Made by a program: the position numbers and the translations under genes
The notes under the pieces: model-generated
The model's input: the letters and a program-made list of their open reading frames with translations, nothing else
The model's database searches: none
What the model was told of the DNA's origin: nothing
Shown: piece after piece, positions 34,800 through 47,960 of the stretch
Numbering within the stretch: the first letter of the stretch is position 1
Layout: each line of letters starts with the position of its first letter
Assembly (NCBI RefSeq): GCF_033958435.1
Contig: NC_134137.1
Location: 226,713,501-226,777,500, forward strand
Source: Carettochelys insculpta
Taxonomy: Eukaryota; Chordata; Testudines; Carettochelyidae
Reading direction: 5' to 3'
Length of the DNA: 64,000 bases

Positions 34800-37700
34800 A
34801 AAAAAAAAAAAAAAAAAAGGTTACTTACCTGCAGTGCTTTTTTTGTGTGTGTGTGGGGGGGGGGGGGGGGGCGGGGGAGGAGCTGCTACTCAGTTGGCTC
34901 CCCACCCTGCCTCCCCAGTCAATTCCACAGAGGGACTACTGAGGTGCTGGTACTCAGTACCAGTAAGTACCATCACAACAAAAGCACTGCTTGCCTGTAA
35001 GCTTTGTTCTTCAAGATGTGTGGTTCCTGTCCATTCCAACATGTGCACATGCATCAGCATACATGATTTGCAAAAGATTTTTTCCCTGGTGACAGCCACT
35101 GAAACAGCTATAGTGCCAGCCCCCCACACCCCTGCTGACCCATGCCCTGCTCAGTTCCCTCTTGCGGGAAAGCCCAACAGAGGGGAGACACGAGAGTCTG
35201 GAGTGGACAGGAGCAACACATCTCAAAGAAAAACAGTTACAGATGAGTAACCATTATTTCTTCTTCAAGTGCTTGCTCCTGTGCATTCCAATGACTGATT
35301 TACCAGCACTACGAGAGAAGGAGGGGCCAGACCTCATCTGGTGCCAGACTCCAACACTGTCATGCTGAATGCAGCAGCATCCAGTGACCATATGGACCGA
35401 GGACTGTGTAGCCACTCTGCAGATGTCCTGGACTGGAATCTGGGCCAGGTATGCCACCAAAGAGGCCTGAGCCTGGGTACAGCGTACTGTCATCTGCCGG
35501 GCAGGAATCTTAGCGAGGTCATAGCGTAACTGGATACAGGTGGTGATACAGGAAGACAAGTGCTGCAGTGTAATTGGAAGTCCCCTCATCTGTTCTGTAT
35601 CCACCATGAACAATGGTGGAGATTTGCGGAAAGGCTTGGTACAAGCCAAGTGGGGAAAAAAAAAAAGGCCAGGGCTCACCTCACATCCAAAGAGTGGAGA
35701 GTCTACTCCTGGTCACAAGCATATGCTTTTGGAAAAAATACCAGGAGAAAAATGTCCTGATCAACATGAAAAGTCAACACCACCTTCATAAGAAATGCGG
35801 GATGGAGTCAGATCTGCACCTTCTCTTTATAGAAAGCAGTATATGGAAGTTCCGAGGTAAGGGCCCACAACTCCTGACAACCACCTGGCCGACGTAATAG
35901 CAACCAGGAACACTAATTTACATGATAGATAGGACAAGGGCCAGTGGGCCATCAATTCAAAGGGGAGAGCCATCAGATGTGAGAGAACCAAGTTCAAGTC
36001 CCAAAGGAGAACAGAGGCCTGCACCTGTAGATAGTCTGTCCAGGCCTTGAAAAAACAGCTCCCCCACAGGGTTTACAAACAAGGAACAAGTCTCCACACT
36101 CCCAGGACGATACCAGCAGCTCTTAGCCTTTGAGGTATAATGAACAGTCCAACAAGAGGGGCACTGGGGTCTGTGCAGGGGATGCACTGGCTTGCTGGCA
36201 CCAAACAGAGAACCACTCCCACTCAGTGAGATAAGCAGAGTGTGTGGACAGCTTGCGGCTATTGAAGAGGACTTCCCTGACTGAGTCCAAACACTGCAGC
36301 TTGGGAGGTTTGGTCATGGAGCTTCTAGGCCATGAGGTGCAGAGCTGCAAAATTCAGGCGATGGAGGCAGCTGTGGTCCTGTGTGATAAGGTCTGGGTAC
36401 AAAGACAGAGGCACGGCTCATCCACAGAGAGGGGACAGAAGCACAGAGAGCCAGTGCTGTCTGGGCCACGAGTATGACCAAGGCCCTGTCTCTGAAGATT
36501 TTGAAAAGGATCCTGGGCAGGCGTGGGAACAGAAGAAACAGCTAACTATACAGCCCTGTCCATGTTGTTTGGAAAGGGTCTGATAGGGAGCCCTTGCTGT
36601 GCCCCTGAAACAAACAGAAAAGAGCGCACATCCTGCTGTGCTTGGTTGCGAACAGGTCCAACCTGGGGGTGCCCCCAGTGTTGGAAAATGGTAAGGGCCA
36701 CCCTGATGGACCATTCATTCAGCTAAATGGAGTGACAGGCAATCCAAGAGGTTGTTCTGCACCCCTGGGCGATATGAGCCCTGAGGCAGGATCCTGTGCT
36801 TGATGCAAAACTCCCAGAGCATTAGGGCTTCTTGAAAAAAGAGGGAGGAGAGGGACCCACTCTGTTTATGTAAAACATGGCCATAGTGTTGCCTGTCAGG
36901 ATTATAACACGTTTGCCCGAGGTGCTGTAGGAATGCCCTGCACGCTACACAGATTGCCCAGAGCTCTCAATAGTTAATGTGTAACAAAAGCTCCTCTCCA
37001 GACCACAAGACTTGGGTGTGCAGGTGGAGTGTGTACACGCACTACTCTGTGTCTGAAGCATCCGTGCTGAAAGCAACCTGTGTCTGGGAAGCAGAGAGGC
37101 GAACGCCCTTCACAAGCCATCTGAGACTGAAGCCACCAACTGAGAAAGGCAAGAGTCCCCAAGATGACTGTGAGCTTCCAGTCCAGGTGGTCGCTGGACA
37201 GTTGGAACATCAATGCCAACCGCGCCTGAAGCGGGCAGAGATGAAGGCGGGCATGGCACAGTACTTTTGTGGAGGCCACCACACGCCTGAGCAGTCTCAT
37301 GCAATTGCACTCCATCGTCATCAGGCAGCACTGCAAATCCCAGATGCAGCTGGACGCAGCACAGAGGTGGGCCTTGGGAAGGGAGGCTACCACCCTCGTT
37401 GAGTCGAGCAGAGCCCCTGTGAACAACTCTATGCACTGCATAGGGATGACAGTGGACTTGGGCATGTTGAGGATAAGGCCAAGCTGACAAACATGGCCCC
37501 TGTGAGGTCCACTTGCTGCAGTATCTGCTCCCCTAAATTGCCTGTAATTAGCCAGTTGTCCAGGCAGTGGAATACTTGGATGTGGTGTCTGCGTAAGAAT
37601 GCTGCTACCACCACCACCATGCACTTTGTAAATTCCCTGCGGGCTGTGGCCAATCTGAATGGGAGCACTCTCAAATGAATGCCTGTTCACTACAACAAAG

Positions 37701-40700
37701 AAGAGGAACTGCCTGTTGGCTGGGATAATGGAGATCTGAAAGTATGTCCTTGAGATCAAGGGTGCTGAACCAGATCCCCAGATCCAGGGAGGGGATAATA
37801 AGAGACAGTGAAATGCAGCTTCTTTATAAGGCATTGACATTCCGAAAGTTCAGGACGAGGAGCAGGGCCCCTTGGCCTCAGGAATAAGGAAATATCCGGA
37901 GTAGAACCTGCTGCCATAAAATTCTGGAGGAACTTCCTCTACAGTCCCTAGAATAAGGAGGGTCTGCACCTCCTGTAGGAGGAGCCGTTCATGAGAAGGG
38001 TCCCTGAAGAGGAACGGGGAGGGTGGTTGATGGGAAGGGAGCGTACAGAAATGGACAGAATATCCCATTCCTACCACGATAAGAACCCAGTGGTCTAAGG
38101 TAACATGGCTCCATGCACAGTAGAATTGGGACAGGCCATTCCCAAAAGATGGGAAAAGATCCAGTGTGAACTCTGGTACTCCATCCCAGGGTGCACTCTC
38201 AAAGTTCATCTTGTGCCATGGCGGCTGTTTGCCTGGGTGCTGCCCAAGGCAGGGTGGTGGCACTAAGGGCCGGGGAAAGACACTCTCCCCTTCTTATTCC
38301 TCCTGCCTGTATGGTGGGTCTAACCCCACTTAGGGCCGTGATGGTATCTAGGCAGCGGCAGCGGACAGCATTGCTGTTGCTGAGGGATGGGAATGTGAAC
38401 CCCCAAGGACTTGAGTGTAGCTCTAGAGTCCTTTAAACTGTGCAACACCGAGTCTATTGTCTCATTGAAAAAGCTCAGCTCATCAAATGGCAAGCCCCAG
38501 ATTGCATGCTGCACCTCTGGGGACAAACCAGAAACCTGCAGCCAGGACACGTGCTGCATGATTATACCGGTTGCCACTGCTCTGGCAGCTGAGTCTGCAA
38601 CATTAAGTGCCACCTGCAGATAATCTTGGAAATCCTGAGGCCTTTCTGAACAACCGCTGGCAAGTCTGGCTTCATGTTGGAGAGAAGCAGTTAATGGTAC
38701 TCAGCCAGGGTGCATCAGGAATGAATATCAGCTAAGGAGAGCCTGTCGTTTGCGACCCATAATTGGAGACCATTAGTTTAATAAAGCTTCCTGCCAAATA
38801 AATCATGGCCTTAGCTTCTTTATTTTTGGGGGTTAGACCAAACTGGCCCTAGCATTCCTTATGGTTCACCGCTGTCACTAGTAGGAAACCAAGCTGAGGG
38901 CAGGTGTAAAGGTGCTGAAACCCCCTTTGTGATACCAGATAACATCAGTGTCCATCCCCTAAACTTGGGGGGAGAGGGTGGAAGCTTGGGTTTCCCCCAG
39001 GACCTTGGTGTTTGCCGGGCTGGTCTTAATGATAGGGAAATGCCACCCTGGCCAGACACTCTGGTGCCAACATATCCACAATAAGGTCAGCATCCTTGAC
39101 CACCTCCTCAGCTTGCAAGTTTAATTCTTGGGCCACAATCCTCAGCAGGTCCTGGTGCACCCTCATGCCGGGGGAGGGGAAAAAAGAGTGTTGGTGGGGA
39201 TGAGGGACACAACAGGGATGTCCCTAACACTGCATCCTCTGGAGAAGAGGAGGAGGATGCACCTGAAGGGGACTGATCATCATGTTTGTGGGTGTCCTCC
39301 AAACCTCTGCCTCCTACAAGGGTGCTGAGCAGGCACCAGTGGAGGGACCACTGGAGATGGTCCTTGAGGGGATGCCAAAACCTCTGGTGCTGATGGCAGT
39401 GCAAGGGCTCCCACCAGAGCTGAGGGTGTATCGCAGTCTGATGGTGCCAGCAAGGGGGTAATGAAAGGCAGGCTTTGCCCCGGTGGTATGCCCACAGGGA
39501 CCACAAGGGCCACTGCGGAGCTGCCTGACACTGCAGCCACTAAGTCTGCACCAGAGCTCTTGAGGAGTCTGGGTAATGGTGCCCCAACTGGAGCCAGGAC
39601 CAGTGCTGGGAACATGACCTGTAGTGAGAGCTATCAGACACAAAGGGCTCTGCATCCGAGGTGGAGGATTACTCAGACGCCAACCCAGGTGGAGCTCAGC
39701 CCAATGGTGCCAGAGAGCGGTGCTGAGAGGATTCTTCCCTGGCTCCACTGCCACCAGTTTGCCACACCAATGTTGTAGTCAGTGCTGCCATACAGGGTGA
39801 AGCCAAGTGCACTGGGGACTGTGCCATCCACCCCACTGACAGTACAGTGCGGTCCTCATGTGCCCGCATTGGTGCTAAAGTTGGGGTCAGTCTCAGGGCA
39901 GCAGATGGTGCCGGGGTCAGTGCTGATATATGTAGTGTTGGGCCCGACGCTGCAGACACAACCAGTGCCAAGGTCAACAAGTGTCATGGCGCAGTTCCAG
40001 AGCCAAAACCGTTAGTTCAATGAGGTCCCATGCCTCCTCAAAAGGTATCAGGTGTTGAGGACAAGTCTAAGCCTTCATCCACCACCAGGGCACCTGGGGA
40101 GTCCACAGATATTGGACTTGGTGTCTCTGTCCCAGAGTTAATGGTGGCAAGGCTAACACACTAGGCCATGCCAGAGCTGGTGCCTTGGGGGCAGCACCGG
40201 AGTCTTCTCAGTGCATTGAGCTGGAAAACACCTCCTCTCTGCATGCTTCTTTTCCTTAAGTGCTGGAAAATGTGAGTGGTGCAAAGACGTGGATGAGGCA
40301 GTGTGTGTCAGGGAACATTGCTGATGTTCTTGATGCTCATTCTGGTACAGCACCAAGGCCTCCCAAACCAAGGCTGGCGCACTGCACATCAAGGGAGTCG
40401 AGGCCACATCTTGCGGCTGAAGTTCCAACTCCATGAGAAGGAGTTTAGGCCTCTGATCATTCTTCCTCTTAGTTCTAGGCTTAAATCCCTGACCAATCAA
40501 GCACTTGTCTGGGAGACAGCTTTCTCCCAAACACTTCTCGCATGCAGTGCGTGGGTCACCTCTAGGCACGTGCTTACCACACTTTGAAAGCACTGAAGCC
40601 ACTGCATGCCCTACAGAATGAAACAGACGTGGAGGGGAGGAACACCCCCTCGTCCCCACACACAGACTAACAAGCTACTATTTGGAGAACAATAAAACTA

Positions 40701-40904
40701 ATCTACACTACAAAAGGTGAACTAGGGAAAAAGACACCAACAACCGTCACTGGGGAAAGAAGGAACTGAATAGCAGGGTACATACGCGCCGTTTTGACAA
40801 AGGGGCACTGCAGCCAACCTGATGGGTGTTGTTAGGGAAAAACCTTCCAACAATCATGCAGACAGGGGTGCACAAACAGTGGAATGGACAAAGGCGAGGA
40901 CTTG
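34800..40904 (-). mobile_element. DIRS element, near full length, inserted in CR1
   Basis: The ends are defined by the split CR1. Domains on the minus strand: gag (40659 to 38320) with CEKCLGESCLPDKC and a later SPEVQHAIWGLPFDELSFF; RT (38263 to 37429; RVLPFRLATARREFTKCMVV, and HCLDNWL in place of YLDD); a poorly preserved RNase H region (about 36.8-37.1 kb); and recombinase (36350 to 35254; STHSAYLTEWEWFSVWC, ARQMTVRCTQAQASL, IPVQDICRVATQSSVH), where the HxxR residues are lost. Inverted terminal repeats: the left end near 35015-35290 ('ttcttcaagatgtgtggttc', 'cttcttcaagtgcttgctcc') and the right end near 40885-40904. All frames are broken. It is much older than the copy at 11-17 kb. Confidence 0.85.
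34832..34989. mobile_element. hAT-type MITE with 8-bp TSD
   Basis: This 158-bp element has termini cagtgcttttttt and (reverse complement) cagtgcttttgttg. The flanking 8-bp duplications are cttacctg (34824-34831) and cttgcctg (34990-34997), with one mismatch. An 8-bp TSD is typical of hAT. It sits within the left terminal repeat of the DIRS and contains a long G run (34855-34871). Confidence 0.88.
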
Positions 40905-41370
40905 AACAACGACCTTTTATGTACTTAAAAATGGTTGTGCGCCCTGTCAGTCTACACTTTACCCAACTAAACCAACCCAATTTCTCAATCTTCCCTCATA
41001 GGTCATATTTTCTAGATGTGTAACAATTTTCATTGCTCTTCTTGCCTTTCTCCCATTTGCCCTCATCTTTTCTGAAACATGGTACCCAGAACTGGATGCA
41101 ATACATCATTTGAGGCCTAATCAGCATAGAGTAGAGCAGAAGAATTACTCCTCATATCCTGCTTAAAACACTCCTGCAAACACATCCCAGAATTATGTTT
41201 GCTTTTTTTTGTCAAAGGTGTTTCACTGTTGACTCACATTTAGCTTGTGATCCACTACGACCCCAGATGTCTCTGCCTGCACGCCTTCCTCAGCAGTCAT
41301 TTTCCATTTAGTATGCGTGCAACTGACTGGACCTTTCTAAGTTGAGTAAAGTATGCTGTGCTTGTAGTTT
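40905..41370 (-). mobile_element. CR1 LINE, continuation beyond DIRS insertion
   Basis: 'ccttttatgtacttaaaaat', 'aatcttccctcataggtcat', 'gaggcctaatcagcatagag' and 'cccagaattatgtttgc' are the next part of the same CR1 3' region (minus strand). It directly continues the piece that stops at 34799. CR1 similarity fades near 41370. Confidence 0.92.
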
Positions 41371-42275
41371 GTATCTCCACTGCCAGAGTTCACATTACTG
41401 ACAACTCTAAAGAGGCTTCCTTAAAATGTTATTTGACCTAGCAGATAAGGAAACTCTGACACTATCCTACCTTGCTAAATCATCCTTCAAAAATAAGCTG
41501 TACCTTGACTTTATTTTTGTATTTAAATAAAATGAATATGTTTCCTGACAACAAGACAATACTCTATCAAGATAAACAAGGATAAAAAGTAAAGCCTACT
41601 GTCTCAAAAAGTATAAAAAAAAGTTCCCGGGTCTAGAAGGACTTAAGTCCCGTAGCTCCCAAAAGTCTCATTTCCCCTGCAAGAGAATTTACAGAGGTCT
41701 TGACACCGTAACACTTTTCGCAGGATAGGATAAGCTTTTGTAAAATCAGTTCTCCAACTTCTCCACTGTGTGTGTGCATGCACACACAGAAAACCCATGA
41801 GCATTTAAACTTGCAAGAAATTTTAACCAGTATACAATCCTTCTGTAATTGCAAACACGCAAAAAAATTTAAAAGCATAAGACCTAAACACATGGGGCAT
41901 TCTGGATGGAATGCAGTCAAACTGTAAACATACTACTTCCTCAACAGCCCAAAAAACACTGATTTGTCTCTGAGACAAAACGTCACTGCTGAGCTAGCAT
42001 TTCTCTGAAAATGTAGGAGTCTAAACAACAGCACAGAGTGTTGCTGAAACTTGCTATTTTAATTTTTTTATGTACAGCGTTGGTCCACAACAATTTCCCC
42101 TTGTAATAATTTCTTCTTACAGACTACACTGTCCTGAAATAAATTGTTTATTATTTAATCTGCCCTGTAGTTTAGTGTTAAGAACGTAAAGTTCAGGTTG
42201 GGAAAAAGTCACAAGAATTAGAAATGTTGAATTACAGCATTCTTCCGATATCAATTTATAATTTTAATTACGTAC

Positions 42276-42386
42276 CTTGACATAGATCATAGGGAGTGTC
42301 TGTTTGGCCCGACTATAATGTCTGGCAACTCTGTATACTGTTTCAGGAACATAATCCAGCACCAAATTGAGGTACACCTCATCTTT
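42276..42386 (-). CDS. GSK3B: GSK3B exon 4 (kinase hinge region)
   Basis: Glycogen synthase kinase-3 beta is a constitutively active cytosolic/nuclear Ser/Thr kinase acting in Wnt and insulin signalling. This 111-bp exon translates without stops from KDEVYLNL to QTLPMIYVK, which is K123-K159 in human numbering. It holds the hinge residues D133, Y134 and V135 that bind ATP adenine, and the start of helix D. On the minus strand it follows a pyrimidine-rich ...ttccag acceptor and is followed by a gtacgt donor; it starts and ends in phase 0, in register with exon 5. Residues [20 protein letters not shown] fit the beta paralogue; as I recall, GSK3A has [19 protein letters not shown] here. Human GSK3B has V155 (from memory) and this copy has Met. 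Exon 3 was not found upstream within the window. Confidence 0.97.
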
Positions 42387-43829
42387 CTGGAAGAGAGAAC
42401 AGCAGAAATAAACGAAAAAAGATCAAAACAGGGAAATGCAAAAACAGCATTCCAGACAGCTGGCAGGCTAAGAAATATGTTAGAACCTTGCAAATTTTTT
42501 AGGTTTTTGCAAAGATTATGTCTACATCGGGCAAATACATTATGTTAGAGAAAATAATGACTTTAAGCAAGCGCAATGTTAAACATGACTTATCCATTAT
42601 TGCCAAATTACACTCAGTATCAAACTAGTTAAAATTAACAGGTTTTCTATCATGCAGCATTTTCCCAGTGCAAGTAACACCAAACAGGTCAGTGACCACT
42701 CTGCCCATTCAAGTCTTCACAAACGACCAGGGGGAATGGTAGCCTCCATTTCACAATCTAAGACTTTTTAGAAGACTAGCTAACTTCAAATAGCCTGACA
42801 ACCCCACTTAATTATTTAACAAAAAAGTGTTTTTGAAATTCAAAAATATTTAATGAAGATTAATCTGATCCTGATGAAATACTACCATTGCTGTAAGAAC
42901 TTTCAAGACTAAAAAGATTTTTCTCTTAACCTGACAAAAACCCTAAGCATAACACAACAAAGCAAGAAAAAGCTTCAAGCACAATTAATATCTCCAGCTT
43001 GTCCATTTCAGAGAGATCTGTAGCCTAAATTCAAAATTCACACTGAGGTGCAAAAGGATTGAAAAATCTATGACCTCATATAAAAAGTGTCTTGATTTTA
43101 GCTGTCTCCCTCCTTAAATTATTCATGTTAAAAGAGGAATTAAATGGAACAAGCCATCACATGCACACAGTGCTTAACTTAACCAGAAATTCAGCTGCTC
43201 ACTTCTAGAGTTGAAATAGACCCTAGAAAACTCAAGTGCTCTGAGGTATGCCTCCAACACAATTCTGAAATTCAGAATTGTATATACATTTCCTACCAGA
43301 CGAATTTAGGCTAATTACTACTGTTAATTTTCAAAAATAAAAACAAATAAAAGAAAAAGCAGACAAGATTTTCGTTGCTTTCCCCCCCACCCCCACCCCC
43401 GCCAAAATACAGGTACAGCTATAGAGAAACGTAAGATTTTCACGACACCTAGTGAGGCCTCATGTGACTGGAAATGGAGCACACCACTCCCAGGACTTCA
43501 GCTGGGACTCACTAGTTGGTCCTCTGGCTACAGTTTTTAATTAATATCTCCCAGTTTGAAAGAAAACCTCTAGATACATTTGCAGTAGTCATTTAATCAC
43601 AATTGTCCCAGTCTTAAATGCTGTGACTTAATTAGCCAATTAGAGTGCACGGTCTTGCGTTTTTCTCTCACTTCTCCTTGAATTATTTAAGAAATCTCTG
43701 CTCTGAGCAAGCAAACAAGACAAGACTGACCTCCATTGAATAGAGAAAACATGGAAAATTTTTGACAGGACGTATAACACACACACGAGGGATACCTGAA
43801 ATACGTGGAGAATTTTGGGACTGTAGAGA

Positions 43830-43993
43830 TTTAAAACGTTAAATGGTACCCAGATCTCACTCCCTCCCCAGCTTGCCAGCCTGCAGGACGGATCCCTGTC
43901 ACCGCAGCTGAAGTGACCTTGGTTAATAGATAAACTGGTTAAACTACATAATTTTAATCACATAACTTTTTAAAACAATAGTTACATCCCTAA
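43830..43993. repeat. hAT-like MITE fragment
   Basis: It ends 'gttacatccctaattg', with 'gataaactggttaaac' before it, resembling the complement of the element beginning at 6514. Confidence 0.4.
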
Positions 43994-46900
43994 TTGTAGC
44001 ATTTCTCCAATTCAGAGGTGGGATATCACCCTTCAGTACCATTACTTGAGGACAAATACTTTCAGGGGCATTTTGAGAGCATTTACAGGCACCTCCTAAA
44101 CTAAAAAGAGGAGCCAACCTGCAGATCATTAATGACTTTACACCAATCTTCTTCCCCCACCCCAAAACAAACTGATTTTGCTGTTATCAGTTAAGTTCAA
44201 CTGGTGGTAATGGCCAGCATGCAAAAGGTATGAATGATTTTTAAAACAAAAACCTCACCAACTCTATTCTATCCTCTTGTACCTTCCAAGAGGATTCAAC
44301 ATGAAGATAAGTACTAGTCAGAGCCACCGAAAGCCTACCTACATTAAATTAGCACTGTCACCACAGCTACAAAGGTAGCAAAAACTGGGACTTTTTGTAA
44401 TCAGGACATCTGTTTTCTATAGAAATATAAAATTCAGTGTCACTCAAATTTACCCATGGTTAATACAAAAGCTTAATAAGAACACACAGCCTTCTGACTA
44501 TACAGTACAATTTATTTTAATGAGCAGGATTGTGTGGAGTAGCATTATAGGACATTTGTACCATGGAGGGAAAAAAAAATAGTGCAGCAAGTTGCAGCAC
44601 ACAGGTCACTATTTTCACCAGGGCTCATTATAACTTGTCCACTCTAAAGATTCAAGAGCTCACAGTCCAAAAACAAAATGAAAAAGCCTTAAAAGAGAAA
44701 GACTGGAGAAGTATACAAAATAAGAAAAACTACTGAAAAGAAGAAACTTAAGACAAAGTTTAAAATGAATAAAACTTTTTTATGCAATAGATCATTAACC
44801 TGTGGAACTAATACCACAAGGCTAAGCTGAACAACTTTATAATGCAGGTCTAGTTTGCAATCTTTCGTCTTTTTTTCATTCTGATTTTTATTTTACACTC
44901 AGCCAGATATAGGACTCTAATTCCATGGCAAAAGTTCTATTCCCATGAGCATGAAGCTGAGTTCACTGGAATCCAGAGACCGAATTTTAAACTCTCTAAT
45001 CAATATTTGCATATTTTGTTTTATTTACTGCTTTGAGTTCTGACATAAATCCATGCATGCAGACCTCCTTCTAATGTTACACTCTACTTATCTCTGATGG
45101 GAAAAGCCAGTTCTCTCTCTCAATTCTCCGTCCTTCATCATCCCAGCAACCTTCCCATCTGATTTTGCAGACCAAACTGACTTACACATGATTTTTTTAA
45201 TCTCCTCTCTTCCTGCAACTGTGTTTTGGAGATGAAGAAGGATGATCTAGCCTACGAGTCAAAACTCAGTTCTCTCAGGTATAGCGGAAGTACATTTGGT
45301 CAATTTTTTGGGTCCTTAATTTATCTGAAAGCCATCCTGAAATGATACATTTTAATCTTATACAACCTACCTACTATTCTCTTCTGCCATAACTTACCAG
45401 TATTTTGAAGGTGCACTATGCTAATATTCTCATCAGATAAAGGTGAGTCAACTATTCTGAGCAAGCTCTCCTTGAAGATACCATGATGTATGAGATTCAC
45501 ATCACTTGATATACTGTTATAATACTTTTCATCATCCCTTTTTTGCAAATACAAAAATAGTGCCAAAGAAATCCACAAGTTGTCTGAGCTTCCCCTTAGG
45601 AGATTTGCTAAGATAAGCTATATTTGCATGACTGAGCAGAGCTCTTCCTGGATGATATAACCTGGTTTGCTTGCTCTCAAGAAACAATTTACTGTGAAAC
45701 AAATACATTGCACAAGGGAACCATTTTCAAAGAAGATTTTCCAATTAGAGGCCTTATTCAAGGATCTATGAATGGTTTCCAACAATCTTCCTCTTCATTC
45801 TCCATCACACATTCCCATGTGACCCACTGCCATACTATCATTCAACATCACTGAGCTGGGAAGCAGAAGAGGGAAAGCTAGTCAGTCAGGAGAACACATT
45901 CATGAGAGTTTTCTCAGTGATCCAACAGGGGCCGGAGCAGGTGGCATCACAGAAGTGGAAGAAATAAGAAGGAAGAGGAGGCGTTAGCATGGATGAATGC
46001 ACTTTTCCATAGATCAGCTAGGACTGAATAAACCAAAATCATTAGAGTTACAGCTCCCTTAAATTAGGGCAACTACATGAGCATTTATGTATTTCTCTAC
46101 TTGTCTCAAGTGTTCTGACCTTTTTCTCTAACAATTGCACCAGAGTTTTATTTTTTATTGTTCTGATTTCCTTATGATGTCATCTTTGGACATATAGCTT
46201 TTTTGCATTTGGGCTCAGACCTCTAACGGCCTCAAGCATTAATGATGTTGCTTTCTGCCACTTGAAATAAATCCAGTCTGGTTCAAAACATTAACGTTAA
46301 TCAATAAATCAAAATAACTATGGCATTGCTGCTGAACCTTTCTGCAATGCTCAAGAACTGTCAACTCAAGCAAAATTGTTACATCATGTACAATTTTTAA
46401 CATACACATAAGTACTCATTCACTCACTCTCTTTTTCCAAGCTTTCCCAGTACGGAAGTGTGGGGGAAACACGAAGATCTAAAACCCAAAATGTTTCAAA
46501 CAGCTTATTTTTTCATTTTCTTTGTCTCAGAAATCAGAGCTCAAATAGACCTCTAAGAGTGATCACTATGGTCTTGGTGAGGCTGCTGCATTAATTTAAA
46601 TGTTGTATGCATAGAGAGCGAGTGAAATTAAATGCTGCAGCTTTTGAAACTCCCTAAAGATGCTGGGGGTGGGGGGTCACATTCAAGCCTCTCTCTCCTC
46701 CACCATACAGGAAAAACTAGAGCTGGAAACCCTAGGGCCATCACTACTGCCAATATGAGCCAACAAGTTGTGAGATGTAAGGATTCAATTCTCCTGGGTC
46801 ACTTACTTGGAATGAAGATCAAATATCTACTCCCTGTCCCTCAGCTACCAAAACTCCAAGCAATATGGGGATTTTTGTATAACTTCTCCTTTAGGTGGGA

Positions 46901-47359
46901 GATTGGAGCAATGTCTACTATATACTTACCGCAGCCAGGATATTATGGTTAATCAGGTAGCAGAGCCACCACCCTTTCCTATATAGTATTTTCTACAGAT
47001 TTAAACAGAGATGATGGAAGTGCTAGAGCTCACCTGTCAAAGTGAGCCACTGAGCACAAAATGGAAGTATACTACAAAGTCTGCTCCCCCTGAGGAATAC
47101 ATCATATTTCAGATGGAAGAGCTCTATTATTATTTCAATTCAACCAATAATTTATCTAATTAACTGCAAGAATTTCTTCCATTCACTAGATACCTGAGAG
47201 AGATCTTTCCTTTCTTTTTTTGGCACTGGCACACTGAAGAGAGAATACTAAATAGACTCACCAGTAGTTCCCCTTTCCAGACAATTTATGAAGGGAGCAT
47301 ACCTTCCACTATGTCACATGCTGAAGGAGGAAGACAACCAACCAACCCATGATGGGGTG

Positions 47360-47960
47360 TACTAACATCACACTGAGCTTGAGGTGGGGGGAGCCAGGCC
47401 TATTGGACAGAAAAGGCCCTGTGGGAGCTCAGGAGCTACTGCCATCCAAGGAGCAGCCACAGCAATCACCCAAGTATTGGCGGCAGCAGCAGCAGCTACA
47501 ACGGCCTGAGGAGCAGCAATGACAGTGGTGGCAGCCCCCACCGGAGGAGCAGTCCACAGCAGGAGCAGCTGGAGGAAGCACGGCCAGAGCAGAGACAACG
47601 GACTGCACAGGGAACAAGGAAGGAAGTAGCCGGGGCTGGGGGAACCAGGAAGGTTACCTACCCATGAGCTCAGTGTATTGCGGTGAGGATTCCTGCTGAG
47701 CTAGTGGCTGGGGTCCCATACCCACCACCAACAGGACCCTGGGCTGGAGCAACGTGGGGCAGGCAGAACCAACCTCCTCTATGCCCACCTCCCTGTGAGC
47801 CGAAAGCAGGGAGAACCTAGGCTGCTGAGGCCTGATCGAGCCGTGAGGCCTGGTGTACTTAGACTAGGCCACAGAGCCCTGATTGGACTGTGAGGCCCTG
47901 AGAACTGAGACTAGGCCGCTGAGGCCAGATTGGGCTGTCAAGCCTGGAGGGTAACTCAGG
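47360..47960. repeat. GC-rich repeat with 46-bp tandem units
   Basis: The first half is a CAG/GGA-rich stretch (47440-47580), which gives meaningless Ala/Cys-rich open frames. The second half has three degenerate tandem copies (47815-47861, 47862-47907 and 47908-47953) built on 'gactaggccgctgaggcc'. No coding function is apparent. It may be part of an unrecognised retroelement. Confidence 0.6.

Noticed and set aside
47368..47617. Ala/Cys-rich open frames
   Set aside because: They are translations of CAG/GGA-rich repeats and have no motif.
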